From Albifimbria verrucaria (Eukaryota > Ascomycota > Sordariomycetes > Hypocreales > Stachybotryaceae), in assembly GCA_020081605.1 (NCBI GenBank), contig JAHREC010000011.1, positions 3,534,001 through 3,598,000 on the forward strand: a stretch of 64,000 nucleotides of DNA, in the 5' to 3' direction. A program made the translations under genes and the position numbers. The notes under the pieces are model-generated. The model saw only the letters and a list, made by a program, of their open reading frames with translations. It ran no database searches and was not told the DNA's origin. Shown here piece by piece: positions 12,094 through 24,198 of the stretch (position 1 is its first letter; the number at the start of each line of letters is the position of its first letter).

Positions 12094-13080
12094 GATGTCC
12101 TCGGCTGCTGTAGAAATTATTCCGCGTTGGCCCGTAGAATATTTTTGTGAAGTGGTGGCTTTAGGGGTTGGCGAACTGGTCGAGACCCTGTCGCAAGGTG
12201 GTTTCCAGGAGAGTGCTGGAAAGGTTGAACAACTAACAGACCTGATGTAACTGGCCGGAACGATACGCGAGACGCTGCGAAGAGGCGATGGATAAGACTG
12301 GAGAGGAGAGATGAAGGAGGAAAAATGACGAGAATGAATCGCGACCCGACGGCACGGATAGCAATTACATAGAAAACTAATGAGGGCTGTCTTAGACGAA
12401 AGCGTCCCAAGAGATACCCCACGGTGGGGAGGGGTACATTGATTTTGCGACCACGGCTGGCAACAGCAGCAGCATCACCAGCTGGAGTTCCTCCAATGCT
12501 TCGCTTGGGTGGCATCGGTCAAAAACAGACCGGCGCACAGGCAGGCAAAACAACCGCCTGATTGGTGGATTTTATGCGGGGCTCCAGAAGACAACGCTGT
12601 GGCGGGTCGTTTTGGGGTTTGCTTGGGGAGGTTTGGGGGCTCAGCTCGGGCAGCCCTCGGGATTCTTGGAGGTGCGAAGCGGGTCTTGGGACGTTTTGGG
12701 CCCCTCTCCGGAGCGGGTAGTGGTCACGGCGCACTCGGGCCACTCCTTCCTTCCGTTCCGACCGACACATGACGCCGTGCCTGCTCTGAATTTTCGTTTC
12801 CCCATGGAAGGCACACCCACCATCGGCCTCGCTGCCATGGAAGGTATGGCCTGTAATTAGTAAGTGACACTGTAGTGTTCAAACCAAGAAATTAAAAAAG
12901 AAGAAAAAACACCCCAGACAAAAATCATTCCCTCCGTCTCCGGAATCCCCTCCCTCCTTAATCAATACGTCTCTGCATCTCCCACTATTTTTCTTGGTAA
13001 GTGTGCGTCCGTCGTCGGCTGCCAGCTATACGGCAGATGCGGCTCCTCTTCACCTTGGGAGCTAACCACCAAGTCCAATA
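12094..13080. other. Intergenic, gut1 upstream and flank of the next gene
   Basis: Nearly 1 kb between two start codons that point away from each other. Open frames on both strands at 12117-12860 overlap each other and look random. An A-rich stretch lies at 12888-12920. No defined regulatory site is seen. Confidence 0.5.
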
Positions 13081-14443
13081 ATGGCGCAGACTCCATACTA
13101 TACGCATTTATCCCGCAGTGACACTGCCCCTGACACTCCAGACATGCCTGCAAAACACCATCAGCGCAAACGCCGGCATGCTAATTGCGATGAGTAAGTG
13201 GGTCCGCCGCCACCACCGACTCGGTACACGTTGTCATCCCCATGCTTCCATTCCCACTATTTCCGGAATCACTCCTGATCGATTTGTCGTTAGACCATCC
13301 CTCCCCAAGCTTATGCCACCGAAACCGCAGAACAACATTCTCCTTGGCCGCATGACGTAGCCCGCCAAGACCCTACCCAAGTTCAACCCACTCTTTATAC
13401 ACCTCGAGACGCTGACGATGGGGGTTACCGAGTCGCCAAGATGCAGCGTGTTTCTGGTTGCGGTGCTAGCACTCTAAACACACCTACATCCTCTAACATG
13501 ACCTGGGGCAAACATCCGACGCCCCCGGCAAGTGCTGCTAACACCAGTCATGTGCAGTTGACCCTCCCAGTAAGGGCTGCAGCATCTCGTGGACATGAAA
13601 AGTCTCCATGTGCATCTGACAAACTAAATTTTCTTGGTTCCAAGCGAACAGGACATCTAGATCTCTTTGACGAAGCTTTCCTTCTAGAACCACAACTGCA
13701 AACACCTACTCAAACTCAGTCCTCCAGTGAGACCCTCACTCCCACACATACGCCTGTTACGAGACCTGCCGCAATACTCTTGCTAGATGATGTTGAATTC
13801 GAAGATGCTGACGATGTCATTGAACAATTTTACTAGAAGAATCTGCAGCAGAACCTTTTGCCCATAACCATGACACTTTCCCCGTAGAACAGCAGAGAAG
13901 CGGCAAAGCCAAGATTGAGCCACCCTCAAGCATGAATACCGAACACAACCCAGCAAGACCGGCACCGACAACGACAAAGGACTATTGGGTGCCCAGTCAA
14001 CTTGATTTCTTAAACCCGTTCAAGACCTTCTTTCATACCGAAGAAATGCTGGCTGCAAAAGTTGAATTATATGGCCAGCAGCATGAAATCGTTTTCGATT
14101 GGTTCGCTCGTGTTATCCATTCTACTCGCCAAAACTTCGAACGCAAACAGTATTTCCAATTCCGAGATCTCTTTAAAGAAGCTAGTCCATACTTAAGTGG
14201 TACCCTCCAAGCCTAGGATGTGGGAGGTTCTCTGGACCACGCTGCCGGTGACTTTTACAACCTATGCGACACGGGATCAAGTGTTTTTGCCGATGCAAAC
14301 TGCTTCCAGACGAGCGATCAGTACTTGGTTGGACCGTGTTTGTCTTGGAGATACGTCCAACGACGTGGAAAGAAATTGACATGGCACTGCGCCAACTGGG
14401 ACGAAATGACTTAGATAACCCTGCGCTATGTTCCACAGCGTGA
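13081..14443 (+). CDS. Hypothetical protein, frame-broken, function unknown
   Basis: I do not recognise this protein. A coherent coding path exists: exon 1 is 13081-13193 (start MAQTPYYTHLSRSDTAPDTP), the intron 13194-13293 has a GTAAGT donor, then a long exon. One base is lost near 13353 (ATGACG, expected ATGGACG) and one T near 13833 (CAATTTTACTAG). Two more breaks near 14203 and 14370 are less certain; they change frame by +1, so each is two lost bases or one extra. The N-terminal two-thirds is Ser/Thr/Pro-rich and disordered-looking, with an acidic patch (LLLDDVEFEDADDVIEQF). The C-terminal part looks folded (DYWVPSQLDFLNPFKTFF, VELYGQQHEIVFDWFARVI, RMWEVLWTTLPVTFTTYA). The C-terminus is either at 14443 or, in another frame, at 14414. 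Corrected length is about 420 residues. Confidence 0.62.
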
Positions 14444-14734
14444 GAAGGCGAGCTTGCGGATTGAGGATTGACGACTGAGGGTTTCGATGAAGCCTCACAA
14501 CACTTATTTGCATTGGGCGACTAATTTGCTAACCTTGAACATTGATGGCAACTCGACTCTGTGAGACTAGATCAAAAGGGAAGTAAATGTCAATTTTAAA
14601 CTAGGCAACTAGAAACATGTGATTACGGGAACCAAACAACGCTGCAGTTTAATTGATGCTCTCTAATCTAGCATGTATAAGTCTCTCTCCGTCTAATATC
14701 TAAGTGATTTGACAGGTTGTATGTACGCAAAACA

Positions 14735-15491
14735 TTAGTCAAAGGTAAGGTGAAGATATGGTGCCACCTGCTGTTGAACGACCTCGCGCATCTCGCGCAG
14801 CTCGGTCTGGGTTGGCGGCTTCACGTCGCCCTGGCGTCTTTGCCAGCTCTCTTCCGTCTCAAGGAGTGCGGCGTCCTCGTCCGCCCCCGTGGGGTCGACG
14901 TACTGGTACGAGCGGTACTCGCAGTTCGACCAGCCGGTAGCATGGCCTTGCGGAATACCGTGCCAGTCGTCCGTCAGGAAGTGCAGGAATCCGCCGTGGG
15001 AGACGACGGCGATGTGGGCATCGTCGCCAGCCTGCTTGGCGATGTCGCGCAGCGCGAGACGGGCCTGGTGCGCGCGCGCAATGAGCTTTTGACAGTGGGT
15101 TCAAAGGGCTGTTCTTGCCCTTGTCGGTCCAGTCGTCCCGTACGCGGCTGACGTCAAGCTTGGAGCCGAACTCATCCTGGATCTTAGCCTTGTCAGAGCC
15201 GGTGTCGCAGGGTGAGGTAGAGACCTCCTGCAGCACGTCGAGGGCGATGACGGGGTACAGGTTGCTGCCGGTGTCCTCGGGGCCAAAGGAGCGGATGCAG
15301 GTGTAGAGCGTGCGGCGCATGGGCGAGGCGACGAGGCGGACAAGCTTGTCGTGGTGCGGGAAGGCCGCGCGCAGGTCGGCGCACTGCTGCTCGCCGAGGG
15401 GCGTCAGATCCGGGTCATGGATGCTCTCGTTCTCGACGGAGAGGTTGTGGAAGCCCTGGGCGTGGCGGACGAGGTGGATGGTGGGAGCCAT
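14735..15491 (-). CDS. Histidine phosphatase superfamily (phosphoglycerate-mutase-like) protein
   Basis: Branch 1 histidine phosphatase, probably a small-molecule phosphatase like yeast Pmu1 rather than the glycolytic mutase. The substrate is unknown. The N-terminus carries the catalytic RHAQGFHNL motif (residues 8-16), then LTPLGEQQCADLRAAF and SPMRRTLYTCIRSFG. The second catalytic His lies in VVSHGGFLHFLTDDW, seen only after correction. It has a single exon and ends in VAPYLHLTFD plus TAA. Two single-base losses lie close together near 15095-15110: one C in AGCCCTTTG and one A in GTCAAAAGC. Without repair the frame runs into an Arg-rich nonsense tail. Corrected length is 252 residues. It is not obviously linked to either neighbour. 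Confidence 0.87.
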
Positions 15492-16237
15492 GATGTGCAG
15501 CGTCGCAGGTAAGTCAAGCTGGTGAGCTTGGATGAGACAATGTCTGGAGGTAATGAGGATAAGTGGCGACGGTAAGTGATGATGACGATATCTTGAACTC
15601 CTCTCAGATACGAACAGAGATAAAAAGTAAGCCGCGATGCAGCCAAGTAAATACTTATATTTTAAAAGGCCAAGTCAGCAAAAGGCCGGACGTTGGCTTA
15701 GGCTGTTTTACGATTTATAAAGCAGCATCACCGCAACCGCGCTCACCAATCCCAACCCGAGGGCAGGACTCGCGTCGCCGAAGCAAATCGATGACTCAGG
15801 CTATGTGGTCACCGCCGCTGTGGGCTTCCCCGGCTCCGCTCCGGGGAAGCTAGAAGTCGCCTATATGCGGAGCTGCCGCTAACGGGCATTTTTAAAGCGA
15901 CTCTTACCTATCCCATTCGTTGCCCATCGTGGGATTCTAGACGGACGCCGATTGGCTGACTGTGGGTGGACGCCTACGGCCCTTGGATGAGGGATGTTCT
16001 TACATACTGCAACGCACACACGTTGACGAGGGAAAGCGGCTTTGCCCGGTAAGATGACTGGTGGAATGACCAGATTCGTATTCAGTTTGGAATTCACCTC
16101 TCTGTAACTCTTAGATGCCATGCATGTGCATTCTGATTAGTCACACCTACAACTCGAGTCCACCTCCCCAAACGCCATATTGTCCAGGACATAGAACCCT
16201 TCCGATGAAAAAAATGACACGAATCCACCCTGCTCGA
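15492..16237. other. Intergenic, PGM-like gene upstream and vps27 3' flank
   Basis: 746 bases with no supported gene. The notable structure is a strong hairpin at 15824-15850. Confidence 0.6.
15824..15850. repeat. Perfect 10-bp stem, 7-base loop hairpin followed by CTAG
   Basis: gcttccccgg pairs exactly with ccggggaagc across the loop ctccgct. The last base of the stem begins the tetramer CTAG (15850-15853). It lies in non-coding DNA between two 5'/3' flanks. It could be a relic of a mobile-element end or a chance GC-rich palindrome. Confidence 0.7.
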
Positions 16238-18597
16238 CTATAGTTCAATCAACGCCTCCTCCTGCGCCGGCTGCTTCACCGGCTCATGCTGCGGTGCTGT
16301 GGGGAATGACGTCTGTTGTCCATAGCCGTAGTTCCATTGCTGTGGGGCTGCTTGAGGCGGCGATTGCGGTTGCTGGGGTACCGCCGGTTGCCAGTAATGT
16401 TGTTGTTCTGACGGAGCCGGAGCCTGCGGCTGCTGTGGGGTTGCTGCGGAGGCTGTGCCGGCTGTGCTGGGGTCTGAACCGGCGTGGCTTGTGACGGAGC
16501 CGATACTGAACCTCGAGGATACTGCATGGACTGCTGTAGGTTGGGGTATGGTGAAGAGTTGCTGTCCGGCGCTGGGCCGGGTGCTGACGGGCCCGAAGGC
16601 GGCTGGCTGGGCTGTGCTTGCTGGGGTTGAAGTAGTACGACGCAGTCGGGTCGGTAGACGGAGTAGCAGCCGTTTGCTGGGGTTGGCATGCCGTGCGAAG
16701 GTTCGCGAGGGGCTTGTGGTTGCTGATACGGATCCGAGGGGCAGACGGCGCTCTAGCTTGCCAGCTATCACTGCGCTGGGTTTGCTGTTGAGGAGGATAT
16801 TGTGCGGGTGTAGGCTCGGGGTTGGCCTGTAAGTAGCGAACTGGGCTTGAGGAGTTGCTGGAGGCAGCTGTTGATATGGCTGGCCAGGAGGCGCGTAGCT
16901 CGGCTGCTGTCCCGTGTAGAAGCTCTCTGCGCCGGCGAGGTTTGTTGGCGCATGGGAGGGTATTGATGGATAGGGCCCAGCTGGTTGACGTGGAGGCGGC
17001 AGATTATAACCACCGAGTCCTTGCTGGCTGTAGGCTTTTGAGAGCCTCTCTTCTAGCATTCTGTCATAGTAACGCACTACAGTGGAGAGCTTGGCGTGCA
17101 AGTCCAACAGGGTATCTAGCAAATAATTAGTGGGCGAAGTTGTTTGGAGACTGACAATAACCTACCATGCTTGCTCATCGTCTCTCCATAGGTACGGGCC
17201 AACTTGGGTCGCAGTGATCCTATGCTGTCATAAAGCTCCTGTATCTGGGGTTCTCGCAGTATGGTGCCAGGGGCTGTGTCTGTAAGCGGTCGACCAAGGT
17301 AGCAAACAGATTGATGTTTTCGGCCTCCACAGGTGTTAATTCGTAATCATTCTTGGGAAGGGTGAAATTCGCTGTCGTAGAAGTGTTGCCCGAGTCGGAG
17401 GTTTGAGCTCTCAGGGCGGCAGCATGCTTCTGCTTCTGCTCCTCCATATCCGCAAGCGATGCCGCAATGGCGGCCTTGAGGTCCTCGTCTTCCTCTTCCG
17501 CCTGTTTCGTATCTGCTGTGTTGCCAGTAGCAGATGTAAAGTTGGTCGAGGGCTGCGTAGAGCCACGATTGTACGTGCTAACTTCCTCAAGACTCATGGC
17601 AAGAGCCTTCTTCAAATCTTCGTCAAAACCATCATCGACCCTAGCATTTCGTGGCTGCATCCCCGTAGAGCGAGTCTTGTGCGGATACGTGGGCGATCGA
17701 TCGAGGGATGGGATTGGCTCCCGAAAGCCCTTGCTGGTAAGCTTATGATGGCATCCATCGTCGACTCGAACGGGCGTGAGGATGCCGAGATGCGGAAGAG
17801 GGATCGTCTTGCTCGAACATTGCTGGTCGAAGCAGTTTCCACAGTTACGGCAGTGGTGCTTGCGGTTGGTAAATGTGAAGGGAGTACGGCATCGCATGCA
17901 CACATCGGAATCGGTCCACTCGGGAGGCTGCCCAGGTAATTGTTAGCCATTGGTCACCCAGCATTTGTGTTCCGCCATCTCTTACCGCGCTGCTGTCAAT
18001 CATGCTGCTGGCCACTGTGACCTTTGGGGAAACTGATAGCCATCACGCTGCAGCATCTTGTAAACCTCGTTGATGTAGTTTAAGTCGTGCCTTCCCTCGG
18101 TCGCACCGGCCCAGGATTGTATCAACTCGAGTATTTTGGACTTGACTTCGGCATTTATGGCGACGGATCCGACGGCTTGAAGGAGTGACACAAGATTGTC
18201 CATGAACTCGCGGGAGGCGATCTCAGCTAAGAAGTGCGAACCGCCGTTCTTCACGCAGGTGTCGGTCAACTGCGTCTGGTCAGCAGGTGACGTAAAAACA
18301 ATACAAAAACAAAGGTGGTATTTGGAATCGTACGTTGAGGGCGCTTAGCTGGGTGTTTGGATTCTTGTTCCCGATGCGCTTCTTAAGGGACCTCATGGCC
18401 TCCTTGGGCGCGACCGTTTTGGAACGGATGACATCGGAGATTTCGAGGTTCAACGCGATGTCCTCTCTGGAATCAAGTCAGCGAATGCGACACATGCGAC
18501 GCGCAAGCTGAGGCTCATCTCACAAGCTGCTGCTCGTTGCCCGCTCAATCTGCTCGTCCAGGGCCGTGTTGGCCGAGGACGACCACCAGCTCATCAT
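16238..18597 (-). CDS. vps27: ESCRT-0 subunit Vps27 (VHS-FYVE-UIM)
   Basis: With Hse1 forms ESCRT-0, which binds PI3P and ubiquitinated cargo on endosomes and starts multivesicular-body sorting. Exons: 18597-18524, 18466-18334, 18269-17986, 17927-17166 and 17115-16238. The VHS domain (about 8-150) begins [11 protein letters not shown]. The FYVE finger (about 167-235) has [23 protein letters not shown] and RVDDGC. Two ubiquitin-interacting motifs follow: [14 protein letters not shown] (about 266) and [16 protein letters not shown] (about 312). Next is the GAT-like Hse1-binding helix region ([20 protein letters not shown]), a Gln/Pro-rich tail, and a terminal clathrin box LIEL. Breaks, all short C runs on the coding strand: 18026-18029, 17270-17273, and five sites in the Pro/Gln tail (about 16390-16830, six bases in all). 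Corrected length is 712 residues. Two ATGs (18597 and 18594) are adjacent; the first is used here. Confidence 0.97.
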
Positions 18598-19509
18598 CTT
18601 GGCAGATCGTCAGGTGTTGTTGGGAGGGAAGTAGGTCGGAGGGAGGTGAAGCAGCAACCGGAAGAAGACAAGATAGCTGCGTCTCAAACTGTGAGACGGC
18701 TGACGCAAGCAACGAGAAGGTGGCGCGGCTGTGGATGTGTTTGATCGTGTCTGCCTTCGGAGGCCCAAGGTACTGTGGTAGGCATGAGATGGAGTTCCTG
18801 TTCGATGAGGTAAGGTCAAGGTTAAGGTAAGGGAGGTACCTCGACATGTGTACAGAGTACCTGTGCCGTGCCTGGTCTGCTCTAGCGGCCTTTGCGTTCG
18901 AAGGGCCCTGGAGTCCAACTACACCTGTTGGTAAGGTGTCCACTACCTCGCAGTACTTGGCACATCACCCACCATGTGCACGCTGGAGCCTCCAGGGCCC
19001 ACGTAAGGTAAGGCAAGCAAGGTAAGAGGTACTCGCCGCAGGTACCTACCAAGGTAACGCCCAGTAGCGCCCCGGCCTGGAGACGGGCCAACCTTATGGA
19101 ATCATTGGAGCCAGCAGGTACATTGCGTTGCGTCATGAAATGGCTGTGCCGCCGCGTACCTCGGGCTACCCCCACTGTCTGTTTGGGCGTCTCATTAAGG
19201 TCCCAGAGCTGGCTGGTCTCTTTGTCCTCCAACGTTAAACAACCACCAGTATCGTCGCCTTTCTATTGCCACTTGGCAAGTTCCTCTGCAAAAGAAGCGT
19301 CCAGGGACTTGCAGAACTCTTCTGGGTGTCGCTGCTTCTACGTACTGCCCCCTCCCTGAGAATGCGCATTTGTCGAACCCTCGAGTCCGACAACGCCCCT
19401 GTTTCGTCATACGGCCTTGCATCACCGCTTAGCGACAGCGTGTTAGTGTGAACTGCTCGACGACCGACATGAGCCGACGTACTCCTTGCCCCACGAAGAG
19501 AATATCCAG
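18598..19509. promoter_or_regulatory. Shared divergent promoter region of vps27 and doa4
   Basis: 912 bases between two start codons that face away from each other. The middle (about 18800-19060) is full of GGTAAGGTAAGG and GGTACCT motifs. No TATA box is evident. Both genes act at the endosome, so a common regulatory region is plausible but not shown. Confidence 0.6.
18808..19060. repeat. Cluster of GGTAAGG / GGTACC motifs between vps27 and doa4
   Basis: Repeated AAGGTAAGG, GGTACCTC, AGGTACC and their complements, for example near 19003-19030 and 19038-19060. It is the same motif family as at 7.8-8.1 and 29.7-30.9 kb. Confidence 0.55.
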
Positions 19510-22500
19510 ATGAGTGGTCTCTCAACGGCCGCAGCTACGACTGTGACCCTGGCCACGCATCAGGGCAACCGCTCCATGGCTGCGAACCATCGCTATAGCA
19601 CGCCTCCAGGCCATGATGGACGCAATGGAGGGGCCCTCAGCAGGGCTCGGCGCCATTACCACACATAGATGACTTGCTGGCCGTGCCGAAGGACGTCGAT
19701 CCAAATAGTTCTATAAGACGTCTCCTGGAAATGGCCGAGACGTCGTTGCGACAGGCCGACATGAGTCGAGACTTTAACAGGCCTGCGCAAGCGCTCGAGG
19801 ACTACATCAGAGCCTCCATCATTGCCGTTCAAATCATTCGTTCACACAAAGACTTCCCAAGCTTGAAGGATTCCTCTGGCGACCTGGCAAGATCACATGC
19901 AGCTCTTCTCAAGAAGATAAGCCAGCAAAACGACGGCTACATGAAGATCAAGCAGGATATCGTGGCGGATAACAAGCGGACTGGCGTGCAACCAACACTC
20001 CAACGGCCGAGATCCGGCCAAGCGAATGTGCATAATCATACGGCGTCTTCGCCTTTTCAAATTCCTCCCTATGCAGGCCAAGATCGCTCCAAAGCAAAGC
20101 CAGTAGTGCACCCCAAGCCTTCCACGATGCATGGGAATGCCATAAAGCCTGGACACGGCCGGGCTTCCTCCTTAGGAAGTGCCGCACAAGATTCACTGCT
20201 ATCTCGATTTACAACTCTAAGCGGGCCTCAGCCGGTTCCTGGACAAGATCCTCGCATCCGAACACACAGCATTGTAGCCCCTGGAGCAATGCCGCCTCCT
20301 CCACCCAAAGGCCCCAGGGCGATGCCGCCAGCTCAGAAACCCAATGTTGCCTTGAATAGCGCTATACCCGCTCTACCCAAGATGCCAGACGCAATATACA
20401 GCCCCGCTCGGGGCAGCATATCCGGCGAATCCACGAGACCTCCAGCAAGCACTCCACGAGGGACGTATAGCCGAACTGGCTCATCAACATCACTTAGTAG
20501 CATGGCGGCAGTGTCTCAGCAACAACAAAAAATGATTATTTTGCTTCTACGCAAAGCGTAGCTGAAGAAGGACAGGCGGCAAGCCTGTCCGCCGAACTGA
20601 CTAAGTCCGCTGTCATAACGGCTGAGGACCTCAATGAACTCATGAAGTCAAAATACTCGATACTCATTATCGATGTCCGATCTCGTGAAGCATTTACCCA
20701 GGGACACATATGGACCGCAGCGACAATTTGTATCGAACCTACCATTCTCAACAGGGGGATATGTCGGCAACTGAGATTAGTGAAAGCCTTGTTCTTTCAG
20801 CGGACAAAGAAAAGGCTGCCTTTGAGGATCGTTTCAAGTACGACTTTGTTGTCTTCCATGACCAAGACACTGAAAACATGCCTGAATACCCAAAGAGTGT
20901 GGCTGACCAAGCTTTGACTCGGCTTCGGAGAGCTCTGGTCGATTTCAGTTATGACACGTCCAAGCTTAAGAACCCTCCCAAGCTCTTAAAGGTGGTATCG
21001 ACGCATGGGTCGATCTGATGGGGCCGTCTGCCTTGGAGTCCGGCACAAATTCTATCACTATGGCGGCTCGGATCAACAACACCTCTCAGCAACGCCAACG
21101 ACGAAATTTTCCTGTCAAGTCGTTAAGTCGCAATGAGGTGGAAACATGGCAGGATATAGTGAACAAGGAAAACACACAAACGGCTTCCGCACCTGCGTAT
21201 GCTCGCTCACAAGAGGAGTTTCTCAGAAGGTATCCACCAGTGGTGTTGGAACAAGAGTCCATGACAGGACACACAAACGCCAATCGCTCATCAAGATATG
21301 GGCCGTCTGTAATCGACCTGAACACCGATTTACCGACCCCACCAACGCGGCCTGCGCCTGCTGTAGCACGGCCAAGTTATAGTGGAATTTCCCAAGCCCT
21401 CAATGACGATAGTACATATGACGATACAGGCGCACCTCAGACGCAGAATTCGTTGGCTCGGCCTAAGCCCGGGGAGCAAATCAATGTCGATGCGATGAAT
21501 AAGACGCCCACTGGCCTCGTCAACCCGGGTAATTGGTGCTATGCAAACAGTATCCTCCAAGCTCTTCTTGCCTCCCTGGATTTGGCAGAGAGTTGGCTGA
21601 CTCCAGTTGGCAACAATACGCAAGAGTTCCGCGAAAGAGGAATGAAAAGATAGACAACCCGCAATTGATGATGAAGATCCTTTCCAACCTGTTTCATTGG
21701 ATGAATACGCGTAAATTCAACTCTATGCAAGCTCAGACATTGATGGTATGATTGCCTTGCATTCCTCATTTTGGTTTTACTGGATATACAGCTAACTTTT
21801 TGAAGGACTACTGCCGGCACCTTCACACAAGGGGATCCAATACGGGACAAGTATTCGGAGGCAACCGCCAACAAGACGCCTCAGAGTTTCAAACCTTTCT
21901 ATTCCAGCTTATGGATGACGAGACCAATCTGCGAAGGGACACAGAGGCAAAGAAAACGACCGAGTCGGGTGATTCTAAAAGGTATCGACTTTGGCTCAAG
22001 TCGCCCAAGATTACTGGCCCGCATACCGCGCTGAAAACATGTCTATCCTCGATCGATACTGGCGAGGTCATGAGCTTCAAGTCACGCGCTGTCAAAACTG
22101 TAACCATGTGGGCCACAAGTTCGAACCATTCACTCTCCTGATGGTTTACTTACCACAAGACAATGATGAAAAGGTCCGAAAAGGTCGCCATTCGCTCACA
22201 GAAATCATCGCGAAGAACTTTTCTACTGAGGAGACATTGCACGGATATAAGTGTGACAAATGCGAGGTGAAAAGTAAAAGCACAGTGTATAAAAGACTTG
22301 TGAGCATGCCTCAACTACTGTGCGTGCAACTGCGCCGCGAAAATGCGTACAGGGGCCCAAGAATTTACTAGCTGTTAACTGGAATTACGACGATGTCGAC
22401 TTGTCACGATGGGTACAGCAAACGCCTGGCTGGGCTGGACAGGACAGTCTGTACGAGGTATCCACCAGCGGATCTTTCCATTACGAATGCTATGCCGTGG

Positions 22501-22694
22501 TCGTCCATAGTGGCAGCACTCTTGATTCAGGGCATTACTTTACATATGCGCGGGCACCGAGCCCTCGACAGTCTTCCCAGTGGTATCTATATAACGACAC
22601 AGACGTCACTCCAATCCAGGACATTCATGCAGCAATAGAGGGACTAAGAGGCGTAAACACACCTTTTCTTCTTTTCTTTCGGAGGAAATCGTGA
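19510..22694 (+). CDS. doa4: Ubiquitin-specific protease Doa4 (USP8-like, with rhodanese domain)
   Basis: Deubiquitinase that recycles ubiquitin from endosomal cargo before it enters the vacuole. The intron is 21746-21805; exon 2 starts DYCRHLH. An N-terminal USP8-type helical region (DDLLAVPKDVDPNSSIRRLL) is followed by a Pro-rich linker and a rhodanese domain (about residues 375-500, ILIIDVRSREAFTQGHI). The USP catalytic domain has the Cys box NPGNWCYANSILQAL (about 675), the QQDASEFQTFLFQLMDDE box, a zinc ribbon (RCQNCNHVG with CDKCEVK) and the His box VVHSGSTLDSGHYFTYARA (about 985). Breaks, each one base net: 19610-19655 (variable region, possibly more than one), 20530 (A run), 20755 (G run), 20988 (A), 21582 (T), 21980 and 22360. 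Corrected length is about 1043 residues. The start is uncertain: 19510 is the first ATG in the N-terminal frame; an ATG at 19471 leads to an early stop. Confidence 0.96.
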
Positions 22695-23410
22695 GCTATG
22701 TACCAATCTTCAAATCGTCTCAGCACGCATAAGCAATACGTACAGCATTGTTTTACTCCCTCATTCACGATTGCGTGGGCTGAAAGGACGAGAACCTCTT
22801 TCTTGGATAACCTTAGTTCTGCAACACCCTACTCTTGCCTTCTTTTCGGATAGCGTGGCGAGCGTGCTTTCAACTGCGTTGGCTTTCTTTCAAGCTTGCA
22901 TCGAACTTATGTCTGACCTCTTTGTTCATTCTACACCGCATCGCTTGAGCTAGTTTCGATATCTGTTCTTTCAATCTTTGTGCGGGCATTGCATGGAGTC
23001 ACTCAGGCTAGGGAGGGATTCAAAGGGGAGAAGTCGGAAACTCTTTCATAAGAATCTTTGGGGATGCAGGTTACGGGACACAGTCATATTACATTTGGGA
23101 GCGTGCAACTGGTGGTAGGGCTGATTTCCTTGGTTTTGGATGTCCTGTATCCTAGAACACTGTATCCCTTCTTATAGTTTGAGAAGTAAACTTACAACGA
23201 GTGATGAAGTACCGGTAATAATCTTTCTGGATGCAACAGTAATGTGTTCTTTGACGGGGTTCGCAAGAGTTTATGATCCCTCTGCTCCCGTCTAGATCCT
23301 GGGTTGCTCTTTGGCTGTTGCGGCGTTCCTGATAAAGCGTGTAAGACCAGCATATTTGCGAATCACGATGCATGTTGAAGTATGTACTGTAACAATATCA
23401 AGCAGTAATA
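22695..23410. other. Gene-free flank between doa4 and the AT-rich element
   Basis: 716 bases of the doa4 3' flank with normal base composition. No gene is seen. Confidence 0.6.
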
Positions 23411-23454
23411 TACGGTACGGTACCTACTATAATTTAGTTAAAGGGTGTCGTGGG
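23411..23454 (+). repeat. Left terminal inverted repeat of the AT-rich element
   Basis: Outer 14 bases tacggtacggtacc, a 5-base spacer, then a 25-base core ending gtcgtggg. It pairs with 26565-26604 on the other strand. Confidence 0.8.
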
Positions 23455-24198
23455 ATTTTAAAGTTAATAGTTCTTAGCGTAAGCTGTATAAGTTACTGCA
23501 GCTAAGGTAATTATACTCTTAAGTACCACCCTTAAATAATTTAGCATAAGTAAAAGATCTAATTCTAGCTATTATAAATTTTATATTTAGCTTAAGTATA
23601 TACTAACTTTTATTTATTTAATAATATTTAAATTCTTTAAATATTCTTATATATTTTATTTATTAAGTATTTATTTTTATTATAATATTTTATTTTAAAT
23701 AATTTTTTTTTTTAGATAATTAAGCTATTAATAATTTAATAAAAATTAAATTATATAATATTAATATATTAATCTTTATATTTAATAGCTAATTCTATAT
23801 AATTTAATAATAAATAGAGTTATATTAATAAAGGCTTTTAGTTTCTTTAAATTATTAACTTAGTTTTTTTTATTTATAATTAAAATATTATTCTTATTTA
23901 AAAAAAATATTAAGAAGATATTATAAGCTATATAAATAGTATAATAATTATAAATATTTTATAGAAAATTATAAAAATATTTAAAAATTAAATAAAAAAG
24001 ATTATATATTTATTTTTAAATAAATAAATAATTAAAAAGTTAATACCCCTTTTCCCTTTAAACTTATTATTTAATTATCTCTATTTTATATATTTATTAT
24101 ATAAAAATAAGATATTATAATAATTAAAGATTTTTAATTTTAGGATTTTATTTTAGATTATAATATATTAAATTCTATAATAATTTTTATTTATAATC

